A stretch of DNA of 10,458 nucleotides from Bacteroidetes bacterium QS_8_68_15 (GCA_003023245.1 PXTR01000050.1:1-10458); one strand, 5' to 3'; positions 1 through 6,712 are shown, numbered from the stretch's first letter. A program made the numbers and translations. Notes: generated from the letters alone by a model not told the origin.

Positions 1-45
1 CTCGTCGGCGCGGCCGTCGAGGTCGACGCTCACGAACAGTCGCAT
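1..45 (-). CDS. thpR: N-terminus of probable RNA 2',3'-cyclic phosphodiesterase (2H/LigT family), cut by window edge
   Basis: Only the first 15 codons are inside the window, read leftwards from an ATG at 45-43. They give MRLFVSVDLDGRADE. The opening M-R-L-F-V-x-[VI]-D-L is the usual first beta strand of ThpR/LigT-type 2H phosphodiesterases, which open 2',3'-cyclic phosphates at RNA ends. The two HxTx catalytic motifs would lie outside the window, so the call rests on this short stretch alone. The gene follows the truncated PBP2 reading frame on the same strand after a 178-bp gap, so it is unlikely to be translationally coupled to it. No clear Shine-Dalgarno site is visible ahead of the ATG. 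Another protein with a similar start remains possible. Confidence 0.5.
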   Translation of the reverse strand, partial: MRLFVSVDLDGRADE

Positions 46-86
46 GGGGGCGCTTGGGTGCCGCGGGTCTTCAAGGAACTGCGACC

Positions 87-105
87 GGCCGGCTCGCTGC
101 CGGCC
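87..105. repeat. Short GC inverted repeat between the PBP2 fragment and thpR
   Basis: GGCCGGC (87-93) and GCCGGCC (99-105) can form a 7-bp hairpin with a 5-nt loop. No T-run follows on either strand, so it is not a standard intrinsic terminator. The rest of 46-223 shows no coding signal or recognisable site. Confidence 0.4.
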
Positions 106-223
106 CGGTGGATGGCGAGGTCCGCCGGCAGCGCCGGCAGAGCGTCACGGCTCACCGACCGAACGGGGACCGCGAAGGCGGCGGAGAACGGCGAAGTAGG
201 AAGAGAATACCGGATCGAGCCGG

Positions 224-460
224 TCAGGCCTCGAGGGAGACGGTGTTGTTCGACTGAAGCCAGGCCGCCGGCTCGTCGCGGTCGTAGATGACCCCGCGCG
301 CAGGCGTGATCACGCGCTCGCGAACGGCCGTGTCATGGGCGGTGCCGCTGTACTTCTCGCCTTCGAGCAGTTGCATCTGCGCCAGGCGAAAACCGAGAAT
401 GCCCAGCACCACGATGATGAAGGCGCTGAAGATACGGACGCGAATGCGGTAATCATTCAT
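224..460 (-). pseudogene. Orphan N-terminus of penicillin-binding protein 2 (MrdA-like), truncated
   Basis: The frame encodes 78 residues. It has a short basic cytoplasmic start, one membrane span (about residues 9-28, IFSAFIIVVLGILGFRLAQM), then LLEGEKY and the motif ARGVIYDRD (about residues 53-61). This is the classic N-terminus of class B PBPs of the PBP2 type, where [AN]RG.I.DR[DN]G opens the dimerisation domain. In a normal protein of roughly 600 residues a Gly and the rest of the dimerisation and transpeptidase domains follow. Here the motif runs into EPAAWLQSNNTVSLEA and a stop, and neither other frame of this strand downstream looks like PBP2. It has lost the whole SxxK transpeptidase domain and cannot cross-link peptidoglycan. 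The start looks genuine: GAGGGA lies 5 nt ahead of the ATG. It is either a deletion remnant or a small anchored peptide that is still expressed. Confidence 0.6.
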
Positions 461-969
461 GGCGGTCCCTCGTCGAACGAACGATTGGGAAGCATACGGT
501 GGCGCGGGGAGCGAGGCCGCTCGCGGCGAGCCGCCTTTCCACTAATCACGAACGCGCAAAGAGCGCGTCGCTTGACGAACTCTGACGGTCATATAAATCA
601 ATGAAAACGCCGGAGTTCGAGTTCCTCTCATCCGCCTCCCGCCGGCCGGTCTCGCTCTTCCGGCCGAACGGGCAGCTCCGACGTGTTCGTCGCCCTGTCG
701 TCGATCTCCTCACAAGCGCGACCCCCCGGCGCGCGACCCCCCGGCGCCTTCTCACGATTCGTCCGCTCTGCTCCGCGTCACCGATGCCAAAAATTATTAC
801 GTTAGTGTCACGCCGGGCGCGGAAGAAAACTGCATTCCTGCGCACGCGTACTTAAAATTCGCGTGTATCTCACTCGTCTCCGTCGCTACCGGCCCATCCG
901 GTCGGCGTTTTTGCAGTGCCTGCCGCGCAGTCGCTTCTCCGGCGTTTTTCTATCGTCTCCGTTCTCGCC
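461..969. other. 509-bp intergenic region ahead of the outer-membrane protein gene
   Basis: No convincing gene is present. The short frames here are Arg- and Ser-rich GC artefacts. It separates the divergent PBP2 fragment and outer-membrane protein gene, so promoters for both should lie inside. AT-rich patches near 585-600, 786-802 and 851-862 are the likeliest promoter zones, but none matches a sigma consensus well enough for me to call it. A perfect 15-bp tandem duplication lies at 718-747. Confidence 0.6.
718..747. repeat. Perfect 2 x 15-bp tandem repeat
   Basis: GCGACCCCCCGGCGC occurs twice head to tail (718-732 and 733-747) without mismatch. Each unit contains a C6 run. It lies in the non-coding leader region about 220 bp ahead of the outer-membrane protein gene. 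Replication slippage is the simplest origin. Confidence 0.85.
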
Positions 970-3900
970 ATGCGCATCTTTCGTGTTCGCCGTTCATCCG
1001 GCGTCGCCGCCCCGATCGCCGTTTTCTTTGCCGTCGTCGCCGTCTTGCTGGGAGCGCTCGTCGTCGCCCCGCCCGCCGCGCAGGCGCAGTACTTCGGGCG
1101 TAACAAAGTACAGTACGACGACTTCAACTTCCAGGAATTCTCGACCGAGCACTTTCGCATTCTCTATTACCCGGCCGAAGAGCAGGCCACCCGAGACGCC
1201 GGGCGTATGGCCGAGCGCTGGTACGACCGCCACACGCAAACCTTTCTGCGGGAGTTCGACGAGAAAAAACCGCTCATCTTCTACGCCAACGACGCGGACT
1301 TTCAGCAGACCAACGTCGTCGGCGGGCAAATCGGGCAGGGCACCGGGGGCGTGACCGAAAGCCTCAAGGAACGCGTGACGATGCCCCTGACCGGCTCCTA
1401 CGCCGAGACCAACCACGTCCTCGGCCACGAGCTGGTACACTCCTTTCAGTACGACTTCGCCCTGCGCGAGCGCGAGAGCGGCTTTCAACTCGACCGCCTG
1501 CCGCTGTGGCTCATCGAGGGCATGGCCGAGTACCTCTCGGTGGGACGCGACGCCCCGCACACCGCCATGTGGTTGCGCGACTACGCCATGCGCGACGACC
1601 TACCCACCATCGATCAGCTCACGACCGATCCGCAGACCTACTTCCCCTACCGCTTCGGGCAAGCTTACATGGCCTACGTCGGCGGCAAGTACGGCGATCC
1701 GGCCGTGACGAACCTCTTCAAGCTGGCCGGGCGCGTGGGACCGGACTCGTCGTTCAGCTACGCCCTCGGCGTCACCCCCGACTCGCTCTCGGAGGAATGG
1801 AAGCGGAGCGTGCGCGACCAGTACCTCCCGCAAATGGAGGGACGCACCGCCCCGAGCGACGTGGGCCGCGTCGTCCTCGGCGAGCCCGGCGCGGAAAACC
1901 AGTTCAACATCAGCCCTTCGGTCAGTCCCGACGGGCGGTACATCGCCTACATCGGGCGTGAGAGCATCTTCACGACCAATCTCCTCATCGCCGACACCCG
2001 CACCGGCGAGGTCGTCGAGACGCTCGAAGGGACGCAAGCCAATCCGCACTTCGACGCGCTGCGCTTCATCAACTCCGCCGGCACGTGGTCGCCCGATGGG
2101 GACAAGTTCGCCTTCGTCACCTTCGTGGAAGGCGAAAACGACCTGGAGGTCATCGACGTGGGAAGCGGAGAGGTCACGCGGCGCATCAGCCCGAAGGGCA
2201 TTGGCGCCATCACCAACCCGACCTGGTCGCCAGACGGCGACGAGATTGCCTTCGCAGGCATCGAGGGGGGACTCTCGGACCTGTACTCGCTGGACCTGCG
2301 CACCAACACGGTCGAGCAGCTCACCAACGACCGCTACGCCGACCTGCAACCGGTGTGGGGGCCCAGCGGGGAGCGCCTGGCCTTCGTCACCGACCGCGGC
2401 CCCGGCGGCACCGACTTCGAGAATCTGACGTTCGCCCCCACGCGCCTCGGCATCATCGAAACCGAGAGCGGGGACATCCGGACGGTCCAGCCCTTCGAGG
2501 GGGCGCACCACCACAACCCGGCCTGGTCGCCGGACGGGGAAAGCCTCTATTTCATCAGCGACCAGGACGGCTTTAAGGACGTGTACCGCTACGCGCTCGA
2601 AGGCGGCGAGGGCGCAGACGAAGGCGGCGCCCGGACCTACCGCATCACGCACCTCAAGACGGGCGTGAGCGGTATTACTGCCGAGTCTCCGGCCATGTCG
2701 GTCGCTGCCCAGAGCGGGCGCATGGCCTTTTCGGTCTTCTCGCGCGGGGGCTACACGATTCATACTCTCGCCCCCGACCAGCTCGACGGCGAGCCCGTGC
2801 AGGGAACGCAGGAGGGACGCCTGGCGACGGCGGGCCTGCTGCCGCCGTTCGAGTCGGCGGGCGAAGGGCTGGTGTCGAGCTATCTGCTCGATCCGCTGGC
2901 GGGCCTGCCGGTAGAGTCGGCGGCGGCCTCCGCCGAGTACGAACCCAACCTCAAGCTCGACGTGATTACGTCGCCGGGCGTGGGCGTGGGCGTTTCCAGC
3001 GGCGGCGGCTTCGGCACGCGCGGCGGCGCGGCCGGCGGCATCATGCTGTACTTCAGCGACCTGCTGGGCAACCGCAGCCTCTACGCCAACATCCAGGCCA
3101 ACGGCACCCTCAAGGACATCGGCGGGCAAGTGACCTACCTCGACCGCGAGAACCGCTTCAACTACGGCGGCAGCGCCGGCCACATTCCCATCCGCTCTGG
3201 ACGCGCCTACCCCCTCGGCCGCCGCTACATCGCGCAGCGGATCCAGCGCATCTTTATCGACCAGGCCAGCGGGCTGCTCTCCTACCCGTTCAGCACGACG
3301 CGCCGGCTGGAGTTCGACCTCGGGGCCGTGCGCTACGGCTTCGACACCGAAACCCGGTACTATAGTCGGTTTGGGGGGGGGCGCATTTCGGAAGACCGGC
3401 TTTCCGCGGATCTGGGTAGCGTTCCCGAACCCGACCCGCTCTACTTCGCGCAGGGGGGAGCCGCCTACGTGGGCGACTTTTCGCGGTTCGGGTTCACCTC
3501 GCCGCTGCAAGGCGGACGCTACCGCTTCGGCGTCTCCCCGCGCTTGGGCACCTTCTCCTACGCACAGGCCACGCTCGACTACCGGCGCTACTTCTACCTC
3601 GATCCCGTCACCTTCGCCGTGCGCGGCCTGCACGTCGGCAACTACGGCGCCGGCGAGCTGGAGCAGCGCAACCGCGGCGTGAACCTTACCGAGAGCGACT
3701 TCACGCTCGAACGCCTCGGCAGCCCGTATTACCAGGGCTTCGTGCGCGGCTACAGCGTCAATGACATCTACCAGTCCGGCGACGCGGCGGCCGTCTTGAA
3801 CCGCCTGCTCGGCACCCACATCGGGCTGACGAGCGTCGAGCTGCGCCTGCCGTTTCTGGGAACCGGTCAGCTGGGACTGATCGACTTTCCCTACCTGCCC

Positions 3901-4176
3901 ACCGAACTGGTGCTCTTCGCCGACGCCGGGCTGGCATGGTCCGACCTCGGCGACGTGGAACTGGACTTCGTGACCGACGATCAGCGGCTGAACAACCGCG
4001 ACGACGACGGGGGGCTTCTCAACGACGAAGTCGTCCGCTATCCCGTCTTCAGCACGGGCGTGGCGGCGCGTTTCAATGTGCTCGGCCAGATCATCGCGGA
4101 AGCGTACTACGCCTACCCCTTTCAGCGCCCCGGCACGAGCGGCGACTTCGGCCTGCGCTTCAAGCCGGGATGGTAG
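970..4176 (+). CDS. Secreted gluzincin peptidase / PD40 propeller / Omp85-type outer-membrane barrel protein
   Basis: The protein has 1068 residues. It starts with a signal peptide: basic MRIFRVRR, a hydrophobic core, and a likely cut after A39 (AQA|Q). A peptidase MA-like domain follows, with HELVH at 153-157 and the downstream EG..EY helix supplying the probable third zinc ligand, E183. At least five WD40-like PD40 motifs ([VW]SPDG and variants, near 318, 373, 419, 463 and 519) indicate a TolB-type propeller. From about residue 650 to the end is a beta-rich barrel with VRGY at 925-928, the Omp85 loop-6 signature, and a terminal Trp as in many outer-membrane proteins. Substrate and function are unknown. 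By analogy it is an outer-membrane assembly, secretion or proteolysis factor. The frame also opens at GTG 916, but the ATG at 970 gives a clean signal peptide, so I prefer it. No Shine-Dalgarno site is visible. A G9 tract lies at 3373-3381. Family outline is secure; role is not. Confidence 0.85.
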   Translation: MRIFRVRRSSGVAAPIAVFFAVVAVLLGALVVAPPAAQAQYFGRNKVQYDDFNFQEFSTEHFRILYYPAEEQATRDAGRMAERWYDRHTQTFLREFDEKKPLIFYANDADFQQTNVVGGQIGQGTGGVTESLKERVTMPLTGSYAETNHVLGHELVHSFQYDFALRERESGFQLDRLPLWLIEGMAEYLSVGRDAPHTAMWLRDYAMRDDLPTIDQLTTDPQTYFPYRFGQAYMAYVGGKYGDPAVTNLFKLAGRVGPDSSFSYALGVTPDSLSEEWKRSVRDQYLPQMEGRTAPSDVGRVVLGEPGAENQFNISPSVSPDGRYIAYIGRESIFTTNLLIADTRTGEVVETLEGTQANPHFDALRFINSAGTWSPDGDKFAFVTFVEGENDLEVIDVGSGEVTRRISPKGIGAITNPTWSPDGDEIAFAGIEGGLSDLYSLDLRTNTVEQLTNDRYADLQPVWGPSGERLAFVTDRGPGGTDFENLTFAPTRLGIIETESGDIRTVQPFEGAHHHNPAWSPDGESLYFISDQDGFKDVYRYALEGGEGADEGGARTYRITHLKTGVSGITAESPAMSVAAQSGRMAFSVFSRGGYTIHTLAPDQLDGEPVQGTQEGRLATAGLLPPFESAGEGLVSSYLLDPLAGLPVESAAASAEYEPNLKLDVITSPGVGVGVSSGGGFGTRGGAAGGIMLYFSDLLGNRSLYANIQANGTLKDIGGQVTYLDRENRFNYGGSAGHIPIRSGRAYPLGRRYIAQRIQRIFIDQASGLLSYPFSTTRRLEFDLGAVRYGFDTETRYYSRFGGGRISEDRLSADLGSVPEPDPLYFAQGGAAYVGDFSRFGFTSPLQGGRYRFGVSPRLGTFSYAQATLDYRRYFYLDPVTFAVRGLHVGNYGAGELEQRNRGVNLTESDFTLERLGSPYYQGFVRGYSVNDIYQSGDAAAVLNRLLGTHIGLTSVELRLPFLGTGQLGLIDFPYLPTELVLFADAGLAWSDLGDVELDFVTDDQRLNNRDDDGGLLNDEVVRYPVFSTGVAARFNVLGQIIAEAYYAYPFQRPGTSGDFGLRFKPGW
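3373..3381 (+). repeat. G9 homopolymer inside the outer-membrane protein gene
   Basis: Nine consecutive G encode Gly-Gly-Gly within the barrel part of the protein, in the peptide RFGGGRIS. Gain or loss of one G would shift the frame and remove the C-terminal barrel strands. It is the longest homopolymer I noticed in the window. Confidence 0.8.
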
Positions 4177-4190
4177 GCGGTCCGGTTTGC

Positions 4191-4268
4191 GGGTTTGGGG
4201 TTGTGGGTTTGGGGTTCTTCTTTCCGAACTCCGATATCTCAAACCAGAAACCCTAAACTCGAAACCCC
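4191..4268. repeat. Inverted pair of degenerate heptanucleotide arrays with G-quadruplex motif
   Basis: Four 7-bp units of type GGGTTTN (4191-4218) and four of type NAAACCC, in degenerate form (4241-4268), face each other across 22 bp. Aligned as an inverted repeat, the arms match at about 20 of 27 positions, so a long imperfect stem is possible. The left arm also contains four G-runs (4191-4193, 4197-4200, 4205-4207, 4211-4214) with loops TTT, TTGT and TTT. This is a textbook intramolecular G-quadruplex motif on the coding strand. The element fills most of the 109 bp between the outer-membrane protein stop and the pyrD start, so it may act on 3' end formation or on readthrough into pyrD. No T-run follows. 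Confidence 0.75.
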
Positions 4269-4285
4269 AGACCGCGCGAAGCGCC

Positions 4286-5545
4286 ATGTACCGCTTTCTT
4301 CGGCCGCTGTTGTTTCGGATGGGCGCCGAGGAGGCGCACGGCCTGGCCACCGGCGCGGCGCGGCTCGCGCAGCAGTTGCGCCCCGCGACGCTCGAACCGC
4401 TCTTTCGCTTCGAGGACGCGGCGCTCTACCAGAACCTCTGGGGCCTCGACTTCAAAAATCCCGTCGGGCTCGCGGCGGGCTTCGACAAAAACGCCGAGCT
4501 GGTGCGCTTCTGGGAAGCGCTGGGCTTCGGATTTTCGGAAGCGGGGTCGGTAACGGCGCGCCCGGCCGAGGGCAACGCCAAGCCGCGCGCCTTTCGCCTG
4601 CCCGAGGACCGCGCGCTGGTCAACCGCATGGGGCTGGGCAATGAAGGCGCCGACGCCGTGGCGCGCCGCCTGGAGGAAGCAGACGGGCCGGCGGCGTCCC
4701 GTACGGCGCCACTGGGCGTCAACGTTGCCAAGACGCCCGCCGCCGCCGCGCCCTCCGGCAACGACGCGGTGGAGGACTACCGCCAGACGGTTCATCGCCT
4801 CGCCCCGCTGGCCGACTACGTTACGCTCAACGTTTCCTGCCCCAACACCGAAACGGGACACACCTTCGAAGACCCCGCGGCGCTGCGCGAGCTGCTGGAC
4901 GCCGTCTTTGCCGAGCGCGAGCGCCTGCGCCTCACCGACGAGCTGCCGGTGCTCGTCAAGCTCAGTCCCCCCGAAACCGGCCGCCTGCTCTACGACAGCA
5001 CCCTCGACGACACCGTCGCCGTCGCGCTCGCGAAGGGCGTCGACGGCTTCGTCGCGGCCAACACAACACCCGACCGCCCGAAGGGGCTTTCCGCCTCGCC
5101 GGAGCGCCTGGCGGACGTCGGCGACGGCGGCCTCAGCGGCCCGCCCGTCGCCGGGCGCGCTACCGCGCTGGTGCGCTACCTCTACCGCCTGACCGACGGG
5201 GCGGTGCCCATCGTCGGCGTCGGAGGCGTGGACTCCGCCGACGCGGCGTACGAGAAGATCCGCGCGGGGGCGTCGCTGGTACAGCTCTACACCGGGCTCG
5301 TCTACGAAGGGCCCGGGCTCGTCAAGCGCATCAAGGAAGGACTCGCCGAGCGCCTCGCGGCCGACGGCTTCGGCTCGGTGCCCGCTGCCGTAGGGACTGC
5401 CGCTGTTGAGGAAAGGCACGTCGGCGGCGACGCGGCCCACGCTCCCGGCGAAGCACAAGCGACTGCTGGAACGCAAGAGGCGGAGGTGAAACGCGGAGAG
5501 GCGCGCGTGCCGGGGGGACGGGGCACGATCTCTCCCGATGGGTGA
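4286..5545 (+). CDS. pyrD: Dihydroorotate dehydrogenase (quinone), class 2, with C-terminal extension
   Basis: PyrD oxidises dihydroorotate to orotate in pyrimidine synthesis, passing electrons through FMN to membrane quinone. The N-terminal helices (MYRFLRPLLFRMGAEEAHGLA) are the class 2 membrane-docking region. FMN and orotate motifs follow in order: GLAAGFDKNAE (61-71), LVNRMGLGNEG (111-121), GVNVAK (144-149), NVSCPNT (182-188), VKLSPP (224-229), AANTT (257-261), GGLSGPP (281-287), GVGGV (311-315) and LVQLYTGLVYEGP (331-343). The catalytic position, Ser175 in the E. coli enzyme, is Cys185 here; Cys is typical of class 1 enzymes. At 419 residues the protein is about 80 longer than E. coli PyrD. 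The last 47 or so (from about 373) are a Gly/Ala/Glu-rich tail with no family resemblance. The ATG at 4286 is the natural family start; no Shine-Dalgarno site is seen. The preceding gene is 109 bp upstream across a repeat, so co-transcription is uncertain. Confidence 0.95.
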   Translation: MYRFLRPLLFRMGAEEAHGLATGAARLAQQLRPATLEPLFRFEDAALYQNLWGLDFKNPVGLAAGFDKNAELVRFWEALGFGFSEAGSVTARPAEGNAKPRAFRLPEDRALVNRMGLGNEGADAVARRLEEADGPAASRTAPLGVNVAKTPAAAAPSGNDAVEDYRQTVHRLAPLADYVTLNVSCPNTETGHTFEDPAALRELLDAVFAERERLRLTDELPVLVKLSPPETGRLLYDSTLDDTVAVALAKGVDGFVAANTTPDRPKGLSASPERLADVGDGGLSGPPVAGRATALVRYLYRLTDGAVPIVGVGGVDSADAAYEKIRAGASLVQLYTGLVYEGPGLVKRIKEGLAERLAADGFGSVPAAVGTAAVEERHVGGDAAHAPGEAQATAGTQEAEVKRGEARVPGGRGTISPDG

Positions 5546-5579
5546 ACGTCCACCGTCCACGGGCGGCCGTCCACCGTCC
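5545..5579. repeat. Degenerate heptanucleotide tandem array after pyrD
   Basis: Five consecutive 7-bp blocks begin at the last base of the pyrD stop codon. Four are variants of ACCGTCC (AACGTCC, ACCGTCC, GCCGTCC, ACCGTCC) and the middle block, ACGGGCG, has diverged. The 12-mer CGTCCACCGTCC therefore occurs twice, at 5547-5558 and 5568-5579. The 140 bp from here to the tRNA genes otherwise shows nothing recognisable apart from a 9-bp direct repeat, CCAGAGCCT (5653-5661 and 5711-5719). Confidence 0.7.
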
Positions 5580-5719
5580 TCTCCCACTCTTCGACTGAAC
5601 TTTGCACAGCGGCGGCCGGGCGCGCCGGAACCCTTCCCGCCTCCGCCGTATACCAGAGCCTCCCTTATCGAGACGGGCTTGTTGCGGCAGGCTGCTCCAC
5701 GAGGGGGTTCCCAGAGCCT

Positions 5720-5794
5720 TGCTCGGTAGCTCAGTCTGGCCAGAGCGCGCCGCTGTTAACGGCGTTGCCGTGGGTTCGAATCCCACCCGAGCAG
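5720..5794 (+). tRNA. tRNA-Asn (anticodon GTT)
   Basis: The full cloverleaf folds by eye. The acceptor stem is TGCTCGG with CCGAGCA (7 pairs), and the D stem GCTC with GAGC. The anticodon stem is CGCCG with CGGCG around the loop CTGTTAA, with anticodon GTT at 5755-5757. The T stem is GTGGG with CCCAC around TTCGAAT. The discriminator base is G (5794), as expected for tRNA-Asn. The 3' CCA is not encoded and must be added after transcription. A tRNA-Pro gene follows 30 bp later, probably on the same transcript. Confidence 0.97.
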
Positions 5795-5824
5795 CCTCTT
5801 GTTGACTTATCCTACTTAGCGTTT

Positions 5825-5898
5825 CGGGGCGTGGCGCAGTCCGGCAGCGCGCATCGTTCGGGACGATGAGGTCCCCGGTTCAAATCCGGGCGCCCCGA
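5825..5898 (+). tRNA. tRNA-Pro (anticodon CGG)
   Basis: The cloverleaf is complete. The acceptor stem is CGGGGCG with CGCCCCG, the D stem GCGC with GCGC, and the anticodon stem CATCG with CGATG around TTCGGGA (anticodon CGG at 5859-5861). The T stem is CCCGG with CCGGG around TTCAAAT. The first pair C1-G72 and discriminator A73 are the bacterial tRNA-Pro identity elements. CCA is not encoded (ACCG follows). It reads CCG codons, which should be common in this GC-rich genome. Confidence 0.97.
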
Positions 5899-5950
5899 CC
5901 GAACAACTCTTGATAGAAAAACATTCGGAAGCCCCCGCTTCCTTCGAGTC

Positions 5951-5995
5951 CGCACGTGGCGCCTCAGCCCCCCTCCTCCCCGGGTGCCACGTGCG
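5951..5995. repeat. Perfect 10-bp inverted repeat with pyrimidine-rich loop
   Basis: CGCACGTGGC (5951-5960) pairs exactly with GCCACGTGCG (5986-5995). G-U and G-C pairs can extend the stem by three or four steps. The remaining loop is almost pure C/T on the plus strand, hence G-rich on the other. It ends 4 nt before the terminator stem at 6000, so the tRNA transcript would end in two stacked hairpins. Confidence 0.75.
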
Positions 5996-5999
5996 CTAA

Positions 6000-6030
6000 G
6001 GCTCCTCGCACACCGCGAGGAGCCTTTTTT
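6000..6030 (+). terminator. Strong intrinsic terminator of the tRNA unit
   Basis: GGCTCCTCGC (6000-6009) pairs perfectly with GCGAGGAGCC (6015-6024) around a 5-nt loop and is followed by T6 (6025-6030). It ends plus-strand transcription from the tRNA genes. It lies 35 bp past the stop of the converging TerB-like gene. In that direction only TT follows the stem, so it would work poorly there. Confidence 0.95.
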
Positions 6031-6064
6031 ATTGCGCATCCCGCACGGCCTACGCACGCCTCCT

Positions 6065-6481
6065 TCACGCTGCTGCCGAGGCGTCGGAGTCGAGGCTGGC
6101 GTCCTGGCTCACTTCCCACGTCTCCGCGATCTGCTCGACGAAGTCTTTTTCCTCCTGGAGGACCATCCCGTCGGCGCGGGCGATCTCCGCGAGGTCGCCC
6201 ATAATCTCGCGGCGACGCTCTTCGGAGAGCGCCTCGCCGAGGGACTGCACCGCTTTGCGCACCTCTTCGGTGGTGGCCTCCTCCTGGTACGAGAGCGACA
6301 CGTCGCGAATGACGTGGTCGATCAAGGCGGGGTCCTTGTTCGGCTGCCAGCGGCGCAGGCACGCGGCCACCTCCTTCGTTTCCGAGGGGTCGAGATCGTC
6401 GTCGGTGCCCTGGGCGAGGCCGAGGTACAAAATCGCCAGATCGTGCAGGAGCGCCAGTCCGCTCTTTCCTTCGATACGCAT
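6065..6481 (-). CDS. TerB-like (tellurite-resistance TerB/DnaJ-TerB fold) cytoplasmic protein
   Basis: The protein has 138 residues, is all-helical by appearance and acidic, with no signal or membrane segment. It has the two-fold arrangement of TerB-like domains: a first acidic hairpin, GTDDDLDPSETKEV (about 25-38), and a second, ARADGMVLQEEKDFVEQIAE (about 101-120). The second matches the ADG.....E....I signature by which TerB proteins bind divalent metal. Family members occur as tellurite or stress proteins and as signalling modules, so the specific role here is open. No other ter genes (terC, terD, terZ) are in the window. The ATG at 6481 is chosen because GGAGG (6493-6489 on this strand) sits 7 nt ahead of it; longer starts would be Arg/Cys-rich and lack such a site. 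The gene is divergent from the App1-type gene and convergent with the tRNA unit. Confidence 0.8.
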   Translation of the reverse strand: MRIEGKSGLALLHDLAILYLGLAQGTDDDLDPSETKEVAACLRRWQPNKDPALIDHVIRDVSLSYQEEATTEEVRKAVQSLGEALSEERRREIMGDLAEIARADGMVLQEEKDFVEQIAETWEVSQDASLDSDASAAA

Positions 6482-6488
6482 GAGAAGA

Positions 6489-6493
6489 CCTCC
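6489..6493 (-). promoter_or_regulatory. Shine-Dalgarno site of the TerB-like gene
   Basis: GGAGG on the minus strand, 7 nt from the ATG, decides the start. It is the only consensus-quality ribosome binding site I find at the intact genes of the window. Confidence 0.8.
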
Positions 6494-6712
6494 GATAATG
6501 AGACGGGAGAACACTCGAACGATGCATCGTGCCACGCAACGCATCTTACTTGCTTTTCCGCGCGCACGCACGACTGGCGCGACCCCGCCGTTCCGGCGTG
6601 TTTGCAAAACGTTCAGAAAAACGGACCCCGTGAAATTTGCCGCGCACGAACACGGTTCCGTAACAAAAAGGTAATTTACATCCCGTCTGAGCCTGACAGA
6701 TGATCGCACCAG

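Noticed and set aside
601..855. Small plus-strand frame starting ATGAAAACG
   Set aside because: Ser/Arg-rich product without domain, spans the 15-bp duplication, and has no ribosome binding site.
1600..4350. A 916-codon open frame on the minus strand opposite the outer-membrane protein gene
   Set aside because: It is a mirror of GC-biased codons in the real gene. The product is low-complexity Val/Ala/Arg/Glu text with no domain, while the plus-strand frame has clear motifs throughout.
4253..5587. A 444-codon minus-strand frame opposite pyrD
   Set aside because: Same antisense GC artefact; pyrD on the plus strand is unambiguous.
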